Shown in pieces: positions 10,857 through 22,455 of a stretch of 64,000 nt of DNA. The notes under the pieces are model-generated. The model searched no databases, was not told where the DNA came from, and saw only the letters and a program-made list of their open reading frames with translations. Numbering within the stretch: position 1 is the first letter of the stretch; each line of letters starts with the position of its first letter. The DNA is taken from positions 100,334,797 through 100,398,796 of the forward strand of contig OX465580.1 of the NCBI GenBank assembly GCA_950022655.1. Reading direction: 5' to 3'. The stretch is from Alentia gelatinosa. Lineage: Eukaryota; Annelida; Polychaeta; Phyllodocida; Polynoidae. Both the position numbers and the translations under genes were made by a program.

Positions 10857-12893
10857 CTGAGGTATATCACATGACTAGAAAAACGGATATTAAGATGGCC
10901 GCTCCGAGCAAAATACTACAAACGCAATCCTTCGTAAATGCAGACTCAGTAATTCATTTGAATAAAAAAGGCAGACATAAAAAGAATTCTCTGCTCCGCT
11001 ACTGACTGTGAAATATTGACTTACAAACAGCTAAATACGATGCGGCTATCTTCTATTGTTATTCAGAATCAATGTTCTAGTAGGTCAAGGCATGAAGCAT
11101 GTCCAACGTCAAATACCATACGCACTAAACAAGTAAATCGATTTATATCAATAAAATGTATAAAACACTACTGCGAGGTATGTAACAACATGAAAACCGC
11201 TTGACAGTAATTGTTCGTTAAAGATTGCCAATAAGATAAAACTCTTCGGCATCAGATTATCTGATTGGCAATTTTACCACCTATTGTTTAAGCACAATCA
11301 TAGTCAGATGGTCTTCACATATGATTACTCACAAATTCTATGCTGTGATGCCATGTGGCAACTTAAAAAAACGTGTATGTGACATGGTTAAGAACACTGT
11401 CAAACCCTTGAATGATAAATGGATACGTATTTGATCATTTTATGATATGTCAGTTTAAAATATTGAAGGATATTTTGATAATAGCAATAGCACATAGACC
11501 GCCCTTTATAGCTCCTTATACATCACGGTCTATATATATACCATATATCATGGTTAGTAGTGGATCTCTGCATTTGATTTCAACTTAATGAATTAGAACT
11601 GTCAGGTTTCCTATATTATTGACACCAAAACTAAAAACTGCACAAAAGGAGCATGGCACGTAGACCGTTTATCATGTTGATGCAATGATGCAGAGCTCTT
11701 TTATGTCATGTCCTTTAAGAAGATGCACCGACAGAGACAGCTCAATTATGAAAACCCATTAATGAAAAAAACTGAATCATTATAGAAAGAAAGATAGGGT
11801 GGGATTAACAACAGAGGAAGAGAAAAGAACCCGAGGAATTGGCTGATCCTACCCTTGATATTCCTCACCGCTCCGGCAATTCCGTGCTAGGAAACATATC
11901 TGGATGGTTGCAAAATGGTCCCTTTTCACGCATAAATGAATATCATTTGTTTTTCCTGATGGATTTTTTTCTTTTCTAAGAAATGCCATTCCTTTCAGTT
12001 GTTTCATATAAACGAGGACACTAAGCGCTTGAATTCCCTCAGACCTGGAGGGATCAAACAGGTCTCTGAGTAATGGTGTTCAGCGTGTGTGCTGGGTGCC
12101 TTTTTGAATTTGTTAAAATGCGGGGGAAAAAACTGAAATAAATAACCACGTCCCTTTCCCACTCGTCAAAAACAAACCATCATAAAAGGCTAAAAAAGGG
12201 GGGAATCAAACAAGGGGACGCACGTTGGTAATGTTGTGGGGCTCGGAAGTAATTACAATGTAATACGTTATAAATAGATTACATTTAAAACTCGAATAGC
12301 TCTTATTGATAGAATTGGATAGGTATTCAAAATACTGATACTATCAGGGTTCTTTATATGTTTATCTTAAACATCGGAGGCTCTGCGATCACAAATCACA
12401 TGCACAAATTAATAAAGTCAGACCTAAGTTATAATCTTTCAGTTGATGATTAATAGAGGATTCCACGGAACTCTGGGTGAGACATGATCTATAATGTCCA
12501 ATTAATGCAATATCTACATATTCATTTGAAAGCAATATATGTTAAGATAGTAATCGTTAACTAGTGAGAAGGGGGTGGTACTAGCAGTGGTATCAATATT
12601 GATAATGCTGAAGGTATCTCGCTTTTCTACAGGTATGAATTCCGAAATAGGATGACAATGATCGTATATACGACGAACTAGACGATGAATCAAGATAACT
12701 TTCTCATTGGTCAAGTTTTAGAGTGTACTATCGTAGATATAGTGCTCCTTGTTGTTGTTGCTCTTGGGGTTGTTGGCATATCCAAAATTAACATTCTGAA
12801 CGGTTCACCTCACTGGAAATAATTGATAATGTTGTGGAATGAAGCGATAGCTGTTTGGTTGTCGGATGGTGCTTTAACTACGTTACCACTTCC
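10857..12893. other. Noncoding DNA
   Basis: AT-rich, no gene recognised apart from the hairpin listed separately at 11221-11275. AAGATGGCCGCTCC near 10891 resembles a YY1-type word. 12100-12200 is A/G-rich low complexity. Confidence 0.5.
11221..11275. repeat. Near-perfect 19-bp hairpin
   Basis: Arms 11224-11239 (ATTGCCAATAAGATAA) and 11257-11272 (TTATCTGATTGGCAAT) pair with one mismatch, extendable by about three pairs outward. The 17-nt loop contains TTCGG. Each arm contains CCAAT/ATTGG and GATAA words. It is shorter than a typical animal pre-miRNA, so a foldback relic or a paired regulatory site is as likely. Confidence 0.6.
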
Positions 12894-13211
12894 TTGTTTT
12901 GTTTGTTTGGTTTGATTTTACGTCCAGTCAACCATTATAGGTCCTTTTCAGACTTTCTCAAGGTTCTTTTACACCACTAGGGTGGAGATCGAATCTATGT
13001 GATGAATTCAGGTAGAAATTTCAGCCCTACACTTTTACGGAGGTGAGAGTTCTTTTACTTCCCACACCACATAGACATGGTATGAGAAGGATGGCCTTTG
13101 TTATAGCAGTAAATCTACCACTGCTGGGGGTGGGACTCGAACCCACAAAGTCTGACAACCTTGGGGTTACAAGTCCGGTGCTCTAACAACTGAGCTAACT
13201 CCCCACCCCCT
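12894..13211 (-). mobile_element. tRNA-derived SINE with target-site duplication
   Basis: The minus strand carries a Pol III promoter in order: A box TTAGCTCAGTTGTTAGAGC (13180-13198), a tRNA-like anticodon TGT (Thr-type) at 13169-13171, and B box GGTTCGAGTCC (13133-13143). The T arm pairs well but the acceptor stem does not, so this is a SINE head, not a working tRNA. The body follows, with a '...ttgactggacgtaaaatc...' block and a CAAA-rich tail at about 12894-12914. The flanks GTTACCACTTCC (12882-12893) and GTTGCCACTTCC (13212-13223) form a 12-bp target-site duplication with one difference, which fixes both ends. Confidence 0.85.
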
Positions 13212-13382
13212 GTTGCCACTTCCAAGCTAATATTACGATGAGGGCGATAGTAGCGAAACTGTTGTCATGGGTGATGGTATTAATATGACTGTCCGGGAAA
13301 AGATGCGTCTTCATTATTGGAACATAATATCATTATATCTAGCTTTGGCTACCACTGATTTCAACCCGGAGCATACCTTTTC

Positions 13383-13547
13383 AGGCCCTGCACCCACCAA
13401 CGCCGATTCTGGTCCCTATGGCCTTTACGATTGGCTTCCCGATTGGAATAAAAAAAATTGATGCTTTGGCCACATTGTTAAGTGTTTTTAACCGTAGTGT
13501 ATCGGGAGGTCTATCGTGGTGCATCGGCGTTGGTAGGTGCAGGGCCT
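13383..13547. mobile_element. MITE family 2, 165 bp
   Basis: 25-bp terminal inverted repeats at 13383-13407 and 13523-13547 with a single mismatch; the outer part AGGCCCTGCACCCACCAACG is mirrored at the right end. The interior is AT-rich and noncoding, with a subterminal ATCGGGAGGTC block. Related copies are at 39291-39450 and 39465 onward. No clear target duplication is visible. It lies 170 bp from the SINE at 12894-13211. Confidence 0.8.
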
Positions 13548-14159
13548 TATTCTCACCCCACTTAAAGCTAAGATCCGTTATCCACATTTTATGTTACGCA
13601 ATTTACTTACTCTGACGTAATCGTTTCTGCTGTAACCCCTCTGCTCAAACAGAGACATAAATCCTCATCCCTCACTCAGCACTACTGTAGCCAAGACCCA
13701 CCACTGACGCAACAGTAATCCGAGGTTGGGGCAGGCCTACCATGGACTTACCTAACTGTTGCTCTGCAGGATTTCTGAGAATAGAGGAGCAGTGCTTATC
13801 TTTGACTGCAGTCCTAGTTTCCCCCGGGGTTTAGGGAAGGAGATTGAACTAAATGAGTTCTCAAACAGGGACATGAATCAAGAATATTACAGGTGTTGTA
13901 ACACCTACATTCCCAATGTATTTTAAAATGTTGTTCCTTTGGTATTGGTGTTATGAGGGGGATTGGGATTCTGAGCGCGTCGGTTTAAGGTTTGTCTAAA
14001 CCAAGAACCAATGAAGGAAATATGCGAGACCTATTTTGGTGGGCTTTGTAGGGTCATGCAGACAATATTCCTTGCAGATTGTTAGTTACACTGAGAAATA
14101 TTACTCCATCAATCTCCATTAGCCTGTCATAAAGACATTGAGGTTAAGGTTTTACAAGT
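13548..14159. other. Noncoding DNA
   Basis: No gene recognised. Moderately GC-rich 13670-13850 without convincing coding frames. Confidence 0.5.
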
Positions 14160-14300
14160 TTCTTTTCCCTAGCCGGACACAGTAACGTGGCGCTGGTTCT
14201 CCCTCCTGCCGCCCAGTCCCTTCTCACCGCTGTCTAATTGCGGCAATCACACTGCTGTTAATCTAATCTCTCCTGCTGCCGCTTGTTACAATCAGTATGT
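14160..14300. promoter_or_regulatory. Candidate conserved noncoding element
   Basis: A compact block differing in composition from its flanks and rich in developmental-factor words: GTCTAATTGCGG (homeodomain), GCAATCAC, TTAATCTAATCT (two TAATCT, Otx/Pitx-like) and TTACAATC. There is no open frame of note. The call rests on word content only. Confidence 0.3.
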
Positions 14301-15109
14301 GCTCTCATAGGATACGCTAACAGCCAACGGTCTAAGCTAATCTACCTTAGTTGTTGTTTTTACTTCTTACCCTAGCAACAGTCTGGTATGCCAGAGAACT
14401 TTCATAAGCAGATTTCCCAAACGGATCACGTGGAAGAATTAAGCCTTGATATACAAAGCCAGGGATAACTCTATTTTCAGCTCGCTTATGGTTGATAAAA
14501 AGTAGTGAAAACCATACCATGTAACTATGTGTATCAAATCTTTTATATTGATTTAGGATATTTTTAAGAAATATGGATTTCTCGATATCTGTACAACTTT
14601 CTCTCAATGGTTGAATTGTGCCTGTGCCCGTATTACTGGTGTACTACCTTACGAGACAGTTACTGCCTCGAGGGTGTTACCTCCCTGACCGCACGACGGA
14701 AGCCAACCCACCAGAGAACCAACGCTACTCCACTAAGAAATGGGGTGGCAATTGCATAACCAGAAATGCATTGTCCTTACACGGCTGCCTCTAGGCTGCT
14801 CTTTCATTTCCCACCAGAAAGACCTTTCCAAAGTAACTTCTCAAAGACGGAACGGACAGACTTTACTGAATTTGTTGTTGGGTTCTTGGGTTACGCATTG
14901 GAAACCCGACTGCATGTTATCTGTATTCAATATAGTAAGCAATTAGAAAAATATCGAAAGATTCATTTCATGAATGGTGTCCATTGCTTAACAAAACAAT
15001 TCTAAAACAAAATTGTCATATTGGAATACGTGTACTCGGAATAGATTATTTGCAAAAAAAACCAACCCAAAATCGGTCAATTCTGAAATTTAGATAGATT
15101 TTAATAACG
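14301..15109. other. Noncoding DNA
   Basis: An 86-residue minus frame at 14347-14607 has no family I recognise and no splice context. Otherwise AT-rich sequence. Confidence 0.45.
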
Positions 15110-15440
15110 GTTTGCGCCCCATTACGTGTATGGCGCTTGCCGGGGACCCCCCACCACGTCCGAGCGGTCAATCAAGTCTTTACCCGAGCAGATCTCGAGC
15201 AGATCGATCTGCTCTCACAATGCCGAGCACAATTGCCAATCGAGTCGATGGTTTATCGAGCGGCTCAGGGGCGCGTGGACCGAGCACATCCAATATTAAC
15301 TCACACAGCCGGGCGAGCAGCTGGCGTGGCACGAACACGTGTCAGACAACCCCCGGAACCGGGCCGCCGACAGGCACGGGGAGAGGGGTAGAGGAGGACG
15401 GGAAGGAGGGAGACGGAGGGGAAATGACAGGGGGTGGGGA
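15110..15440. promoter_or_regulatory. CpG-rich island with perfect 18-bp palindrome
   Basis: GC-rich island containing GAGCAGATCGATCTGCTC, a perfect palindrome at 15197-15214, preceded by a further CGAGCAGATCT at 15185-15195, so GAGCAGATC occurs three times in 30 bp. GAGCAGCTGG is at about 15315. Overlapping frames of about 80-140 aa on both strands look like chance open frames in GC-rich DNA. Role inferred. Confidence 0.35.
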
Positions 15441-17499
15441 CAGGAAGGGACAGGGATAGAAATGGGAAACAGTCTGAATTGTAAGTAAAGTGACTTGACA
15501 GTGGAGAAAGGGGTGTACGGTGGGACCAAACGAGATATTGGGAGAGAGGATAGAGGGAAGGATATGTAATGTGCAAATGAGAGAGGAATATTGAAGGGTA
15601 AATGTGATGGTATAAAGAAAGCATGACGGAGAAGTCAGCCATAAGTTGAGAAGATATCGGGAGGAGACATGAGATGGCGGTCCGATTTCAAAACAATGAG
15701 TCCAATGAAGGGACATAAATGAAATATCTTTACAACCTACCAAGAGTTTAAATATGTTGGGCAATTAGTCACGAGCTTTATTTATCCTATTTATTCCATA
15801 TTGTATTGAATGCTGATTTTTTTTCTCTCACCTTCTTATCCCCAAAATTGCTGTCACTGCAGGCGTTTGAAAGGCATTACTTCACGACTAACTATTTATG
15901 CCATCCTTTTCGATGAATGAATCCAGGTCATAGGACTTTTGCTCTATTTTTAGGGCATTGAGCTAAGCCATACTAGTGGTGGATCAAACAGGAATATTTA
16001 ATAACAGGAGAGGCCGGACATAGATATGGAGACCCTACCCCGAGGAGAAATAAATTGGGCGAAAACAAGAAGTATGGGAATATGAAGGTAAGGTATCACA
16101 GAAAGCCCCGTAGGAATAGATAAAAAAGATCAGGGAGATATTGATATCTATGTCAAGCTTTAGATGTCAGTCTGTACGACACGGTGTTGTTAATAGAGAG
16201 GTAAACCACAAAGGACTACACAGAGGTGTCCCCGAAGGAGCATGGAGCGGCCGCAGTGGACGAGCAACACCCAACCAGAAGGTAGGCTTTTGTGAGGGGG
16301 CACATCAAGGTGTGCTGCTGGTCAGGTGCGAACGGGTGAAGACACGAGCAGAGGGTGTGATTACAGGTGTGTTCCTAAACAGGTGCACCCGTACACACCT
16401 GAGCCGACCCAGGGGGTATGTAGGAACTATGCAAAGCCTCCCCTTTGTCTTTGGTGTCGTGTCTTTCAAGGAGCTTTGAACCGCTCAGGTCTGTTTCAGA
16501 CTTTTGGATGGATGTTTGTAAAGGCTGACAACGTCAGCAGATAAGCCTTATTGAACTCTCAAACGTGCCTAAAAGAGTTAGAAGAGTTATAGGAACCACA
16601 GCATTCTTCTTAAATACTTGAACGACTTGGCTGAACATATACATACACTCAGACAGTCAGAAGGTTAACTATCTAATGAAGAAGTCTGTACTCTCACCTT
16701 TATGAAACAATTTGATGTAAAACAAACAAGGTCTTAATTGCTAACGAATCGTTGATTACAAATGCAAATTGAACAAGTTATTCCTCATAAACAGAAGCAA
16801 TGATTAAAGCATGGTTGTTCCCGCCAATAGGGGTTCTGTCCTAAATGCTTTATATGTTGGTAGAAGTATATATAATACAGACTTAGATATTGGCACTACT
16901 TCTATTGGTTATCCATTGTTTTTTTCTATAACATCTACCCGTGATGGCTTAATTGTCGTCTCCATCAATATCAAAATGGGCGAAAGGGGTACACACCACA
17001 GTGAATAAATTCCAGTGCACTGTGTAACTAAAGGTGGTAATATAAGAAAGACCATCAGATATTACACAAGAAACCTATATATATTACCACAGTGGCCATC
17101 GGCATGACGTCATTTGGAAAATACCTCTTTATTAATCCCACATGTAGGAGTGTGTGCTTGCTGCCTAGGTATCACATCACACACCCATATCGGGATTCAG
17201 TAGTTAATTCATCTGTAAGCAGCGACAACAATCACTGAGCGCAGGTACGCGTTATGACATATTTTTATCCATCGTATACAAAGCCCCCATTGAAAATATA
17301 TGGGGACCACTAGCCATTTTATAAAACCTGTTAGATACCATAACTGTGGTATACGGATTCACAGCTGTGATATACGGCCTCAAAACCATGGTATAGGGGT
17401 AATAGTCCCTTTGTGATATAGACCAAAGAAATAGTCCCTAATGTCATACCCTTTAAAATGTAAATAACTAAAAATCTATTCAAAAAGATGGATAATAAA
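15441..17499. other. Noncoding DNA
   Basis: No gene recognised. 15360-15560 is purine-rich (GGGA/GAAA type). A frame at 16141-16479 has no recognisable domain. A TGACGTCA CRE octamer is at 17105-17112. Confidence 0.5.
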
Positions 17500-17504
17500 T
17501 ACAA

Positions 17505-17645
17505 CAAACGATGGTTTTGTGTACAGGCGGCTCTGTAAACTACTTGAGGTTGACGTCGTTATACACTCACTAGCGCTCGTGTATTACTACGCGTCAACCT
17601 CTCGTGGTTTACGGCCTTCTGTCCACAAAATCCTCGATTATTGTT
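17505..17645. repeat. Imperfect foldback, about 45-bp arms
   Basis: Left arm around 17508-17555 (TTTTGTGTACAG ... GTAAACTAC ... AGGTTGACG) is the approximate reverse complement of the right arm around 17591-17640 (CGTCAACCT ... GTGGTTTAC ... CTGTCCACAAAA), about three-quarters identical. The spacer holds ATACACTCACTAGCGCTC. Probably a foldback/MITE-type element; no terminal duplication identified. Confidence 0.6.
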
Positions 17646-18829
17646 TATATATTATGTATCTTTCCAGCCCTCACATTAGAGCGTCTTGAGAGATGAAGGC
17701 TAGTATATATTACCCCTCCATCATGACGGAGTTAAAATAAAAACACGTATATTGAATATTAAGTATCCTAAAACCAGGTCATCTAAAACGGTTATACAAA
17801 AGAAACAGAAAAGGGAGCATGTAATGTTGAGTCTCTAGGTCCATTGCATAATACCCACACGGTGTATGTCAAAGTAGTGTATAAGTGTATATTTTGATAA
17901 AGCTGTCACTTTCTATATTTCATTAGAACAAAGTATATGAGTGTGTTAGCCCTTTGATAACTGGAGACACGTCAGAGGATGAAAACATCACAAGGTACTG
18001 TATCATTCATACAGCAACCATGACTCAGTTTATACAGGAAAGTTGTATTAACCGGGATATTAACAATCATTAGGGAAATACACTGAAATGTCATACGACG
18101 TAACCAAAGTGTCCAACTTCAATATCTGCCAAAAAAAGCCTCAGATTTCGCACACGATTGATTATGGAATATATTATGGTAAGATAACTTGATTAACATC
18201 ACTGTGACCTTCAGAAAACGAGAAGAAAAGAAACACACTTTGACTATTGATATAGGACTCATGTAATTGTATCAGACATGTAGATCACTTATTGGTAACA
18301 ACTTGTATGAAATGGAATAATTGAAGAAGTACGAGAGTCAATCTGAGCTATAACAGAGTGGAGCCTTTTTAGAGATATGACTCTGTGATTGCGTCTTTAG
18401 CTTCAGTGCATTGAGAAATTATGTTTCTTGTCTTTGTGTTTCAGTTATTGTTCAACGGTGGAGTGGTCATTTATTGCACTTTGGATATACAATTATGTAT
18501 TGTTGGATGGTTCACTTGTCACTTATAGGATAAGCGTATTTTTGATCAATAAATAGAGCCATGCTCGCCTTTAAAAACAACACATAATAATAAACATCAC
18601 TGTGACCAAGCTACTCAATGAATTATGAGTACTTAAGGTGTTACCTGCAAAACTAAAACGTTGGTAAAAGGCGATATTCCGTACTAAAACATAACAACAA
18701 TGGAATTTATTGATATGCAGCCTTGAATATTGCTCATATCGAAGTCATTAAAGAAAAAGAAATCAAAAGTAGGCAATGGAGTCTCTTCCCTACGGTGTTG
18801 GCACCCTCAATGAAAACATTCCAGGCAAG
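17646..18829. other. AT-rich noncoding DNA
   Basis: Nothing recognisable beyond AT-rich background. Confidence 0.55.
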
Positions 18830-19130
18830 ATAAAAGAAGACTTCACTATAGCTACCGGTGCCCCTGCTGCTTTGTGTGTCTGGACGGCGTGGTGGGGTGG
18901 CACCTCGGCCACGCGTGGCTAATTGTAAGTCGACATGGCAGGAGGCTACAGGTCGGAAGGCGGCCCTAATGAAGGGTAAAGTAGCCGTGTCAGCTCCCAT
19001 CAGGGGCGAGGGGGCGCGCTGCTTACTGTGAACACGCCTACCTGAGACTAATCCCCTCCTGCCTGTATTCTCCGCCGTCCCCCCTGCGGCGTCCCGCCAT
19101 ACCCCGACCTGTCCATCACCACCAAGGCTT
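18830..19130. promoter_or_regulatory. GC-rich island
   Basis: CpG-rich block with GTGGCTAATTGTAAGTCGAC, CCTAATGAAGGG and GACTAATCCCC (homeodomain/Otx-like). A 152-residue minus frame spans it, but composition is GC-driven, there is no domain, and its ends run into AT-rich sequence, so I do not call it a gene. Confidence 0.3.
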
Positions 19131-20799
19131 GCTCTACCAGACTCCAACATTGTGTCACTCCAACAGGTAGCACCCTGTATTATTTTACCCATCCCTACTC
19201 CAACCCAGTGTCAATCTTCATAGACTAACCCTAGTTCCCTAAACAGGCCACTGCTGTACCAGCCACGTGTATAACCAATACCAGTCGAGCTAGCCCATCT
19301 TAAACCCACAAACCATCTTTGATCTCCGTGTCTTTCCACCTAGCCCCACTGGAACCCATCACGCTCTACAATTGACATTGCCCATTTCAGTGCCGCCAAG
19401 TCAACCAAACCACGGTGAAAACCTAAGTCATTAGACCCCACCCCAGATATTGCAGAGACTTAGCTATTGCTCCCTCCCGCCCCCATACCTCCTCTGGAGA
19501 AGCTCCAATCGAGTAGTGTGGATTAAACCTTTCACACTGAGAACACAATAGGAACGCATTATATACAACTGATTGTACAGGTTCCAGATTTACTATGCGT
19601 TTCTGTCGCAAAGGAAAATTAATACGTTTGGAAGCTAGAATTTCCTAAGCTAACAAAAGTTGCATCGATCGAACTACAAAGCTAGGCATGTTTGAATAAT
19701 GAACGCCACAATCAAGGACCTCTTGTGAAAGTTGTAACGTTCTATAAAGCCCAACTATATAACCACCATATCTACTTGCTCGCTGTACGGTAATCCTTAT
19801 CATTCATGCTAGTCCTCTGAGTGTTCTACTTGATTCCCTGTAAGCTATTGTAGTTTAGCACGCCGAAAATCCCTTCCAACTATTTTACATCCAATAATCT
19901 TGTGACGTTATTTGAGGGGTGTCTGACCCAAGCTATGTTAATCTGGCTGATTAATTAGTTCTCAATCAGTGTGTTCACACATCGGAGTTCTTTAGCTCTT
20001 GAACCACTCACCTAAAAACAAAAAATGCCAAGTGTCAGACTAGATAAAAAGAGGGTAAGGTCTTGACAGTGAAAGATTGATTGTTATAGGACTGGTTTCT
20101 TACAGGTCTTAGGGACCCCCCGTGGTACTAACTCACTCTGGTGCACTGTGTGTGCCTGTAGTGAGCTACTCACATGAACACCCATGAGCAGTTATGCATT
20201 AATCCATATCACCTTCAACAGAATCCCCTCTTCGATGTAAATAATCAGCATCGACATCATTGATTTGGTAATACGTGCTCAATAATTCAACAAAACAGGG
20301 AAGAGATTAAACTATGGAGAGTGATACCCGATGAGATCAATGTTATTGTTGGGATACCTATCACCCTGTCCCCACCTCATTTATAATCAGGTGGAACGCC
20401 GCACCTCTGAAAGGCGACAGAGGGAAGATGTAAATATTAATGACTGGGTAGGTGGACAATTAGAGATATACGTTAGATAGCGGTGCAAAACTATAAAAAA
20501 ACAGATGAAGGTAAAGGATGGGTATTTAGGTGCATTTGCAGTCAGTGAAAAGGTAACGGTAAAGATAGTTTTAAGTAGAAAACTGAATAAAGAAAATCTT
20601 ACTTTGGGCTTTATTTTTACCAGTAGAAGTGTATGTTTGTGTTCACGGTAATAGATCGTCTTCTGAATAACAACAACATGGTTATCACTTTGTAAGACGT
20701 CTGGTCAGCGGGTCTGGACATAACCAAGTTGAAGTGACTTGTTTTGTCGCGGTGTTCGGCGTATGTGGAAGGTAAAAAGCTCCGTGGTGACTTTCTGCT
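19131..20799. other. Noncoding DNA
   Basis: No gene, RNA or repeat that I can support. Confidence 0.5.
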
Positions 20800-20970
20800 A
20801 GTTTGCACGCTTTTCGGGAGGACCGACCCTGAGGGTTACAGGCGGGGCTGGCGGACTTATCGACCCCTCCCCGCGTGCCGGCATTAGATCGCCGGCTGAC
20901 AGTCCGTAAGGAGCTTGGCTGGCCACTGAAGGACGCGCCCTGTTAGCCCGGGGTGGCGCGTGGGGGTGTA
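20800..20970. promoter_or_regulatory. GC-rich island
   Basis: CpG-rich segment (CGGGAGGACCGACCCTGAGG, CCGGCATTAGATCGCCGGC) flanked by AT-rich DNA. CCGGCATTAGATCGCCGG has palindromic ends. No recognised coding. Confidence 0.25.
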
Positions 20971-21761
20971 GTGGGGAAGAAGGTATCGACATTGCCTCCT
21001 TTCCCACCTTTCCACGCCAAGCGCTCACTATTTTTACTATCCCTAGCTGACAGAGACAACTCTTCACTGCCACTGCCAAATCTTATCCATACCTACATAA
21101 CACACCCTAAGGCAAAGTCCCGCCACCTGCAATTCTATCCAGGTCCAAATATTGCACCCTTACAGCAGCTATACACATCCCCATTACCAACTTCATCAAC
21201 AAGAAGTGTACTATTGGTTTCTCTTATATATTTCTACCATCCCATCTCCTAATATGGAAGGAGGCTGCCGCCACTATACTATATCCCTACCTAGTTCACC
21301 TCTGCTCTGAAATGATAACCCATCTTATATCAATTACATTCATAAATTCGGATTTATGCTATTATAACGATAGAATTAGAGTTGTAAAGAAATGTCCGGC
21401 CAGTTCATGTAACGCCTTCTACCATATTTCTGAAATCAGATCTAGAAGTTTGTCTTCCAAAATCTCTAATATCTCAGTGTCCAAAGGAAATTCATTATCA
21501 TCCCGCTGTTGTGGTGCTGAACTGGTGACTAATAATTGATGGAGAAGGTTGGTGACAGGTAGAGACAACGTAGGTGTAGTTAGGTGCAGGTGGCATGGGA
21601 CAGGAGGAAAGGGTTTATGAACAGGCAGAAGTTTGGTGATAGGTGGTATTCGAAAACTGGCGCTTACACCGGGTTGTGGGACGTGCTGAAGGTAAGGGGC
21701 GGAGCGTAAAGAGGTAAGAGTGTGCTGCAGGTCCATGCGTGATAGGCACGCATATTGATAG
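20971..21761. other. Noncoding DNA
   Basis: No gene recognised. Pyrimidine-rich 21000-21240. A 105-residue minus frame at 21419-21736 has no identifiable domain. Confidence 0.45.
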
Positions 21762-21896
21762 CGGCATCATCAGATATCATTATGTTACTATGGTCCAGCG
21801 CAATGGAACAAACTCCAATCAGACATAAGAAATGTAAACTCCAAAAAGGACTTTAACGCGCTGCTTAAGAAAAGACTGACTGCTACTATCCCATAA
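21762..21896 (+). pseudogene. LINE ORF2 C-terminal fragment
   Basis: From 21786 the plus strand reads YYGPAQWNKLQSDIRN, then K/F/L-rich residues ending LLKKRLTATIP and a stop (TAA at 21894-21896). This is the classic C-terminal signature of non-LTR retrotransposon ORF2 proteins (GPxxWNxLP...IR ... F...LKxxL). The in-frame upstream residues HHQISLC fit the family but nothing further upstream is recognisable, so it is a truncated relic, as expected from 5' truncation. It lies on the opposite strand to the RT relic at 5284-5684; same family not shown. Confidence 0.7.
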
Positions 21897-22269
21897 CATA
21901 CCCAGCTGTATGTATAATGAAGGGTGTCTATCTTTATAGAAATGTAACACTATGGGCGCTGTCAAAAAGTATGTCAACATGTAACACTTGATATTCCAAA
22001 ATTGTACTGTGCTGAGATGGTCTTATCATCAAGTCGTTGAAAATGATTTTGCCGTTCCAAAACTCTGTCCCTATTGTTTTTTGTATAGTTCATATAGTTT
22101 GTATATACTTTAAATGTTTCTTTATTTTCTTTGGTTGTTATTGTTATACCACGCCTCACAAGGCACCAATTATACCCTGGATACAATGTCAACATGAATG
22201 CTGGCCGAATACGAAAACCAGTAAATCTTGTACTGAATTTGACCAGCCTAAATAAACGAGTTAACAAAA
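21897..22269. other. AT-rich noncoding, possible LINE 3' flank
   Basis: Directly follows the LINE C-terminus; may include its 3' untranslated region. No gene recognised. Confidence 0.35.
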
Positions 22270-22455
22270 CAAAAATACGGAGAAGCATAGTGTTGAAAAA
22301 GGCCTGGCTCCGATACTGAGAGGTAAAGTGATGAGAAGGGCATATCTCTGACAGGCATACTGGAGGTAGAGTCTTTGGAAGGGACGTGCCCTAACAGACA
22401 TACTGAGAGGTACAGTGTGAGGAAGGCCCTGGCTCTAGCAGACATACTGAGAGTA
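22270..22455 (+). repeat. 44-bp minisatellite, about four units
   Basis: ATACTG(A/G)GAGGTA recurs at 22313, 22357, 22400 and 22444, spacing 43-44 bp, followed in each unit by an AAGGCCTGGCTCT-like segment. Units differ by several bases. Confidence 0.8.

Noticed and set aside
13125..13205. A functional tRNA-Thr gene
   Set aside because: A and B boxes are good but the acceptor stem does not pair and the variable region is enlarged; it is the head of a SINE with target duplications.
18734..19192. 152-residue minus frame
   Set aside because: GC-driven open frame in an island, no domain, no splice signals, implausible composition.
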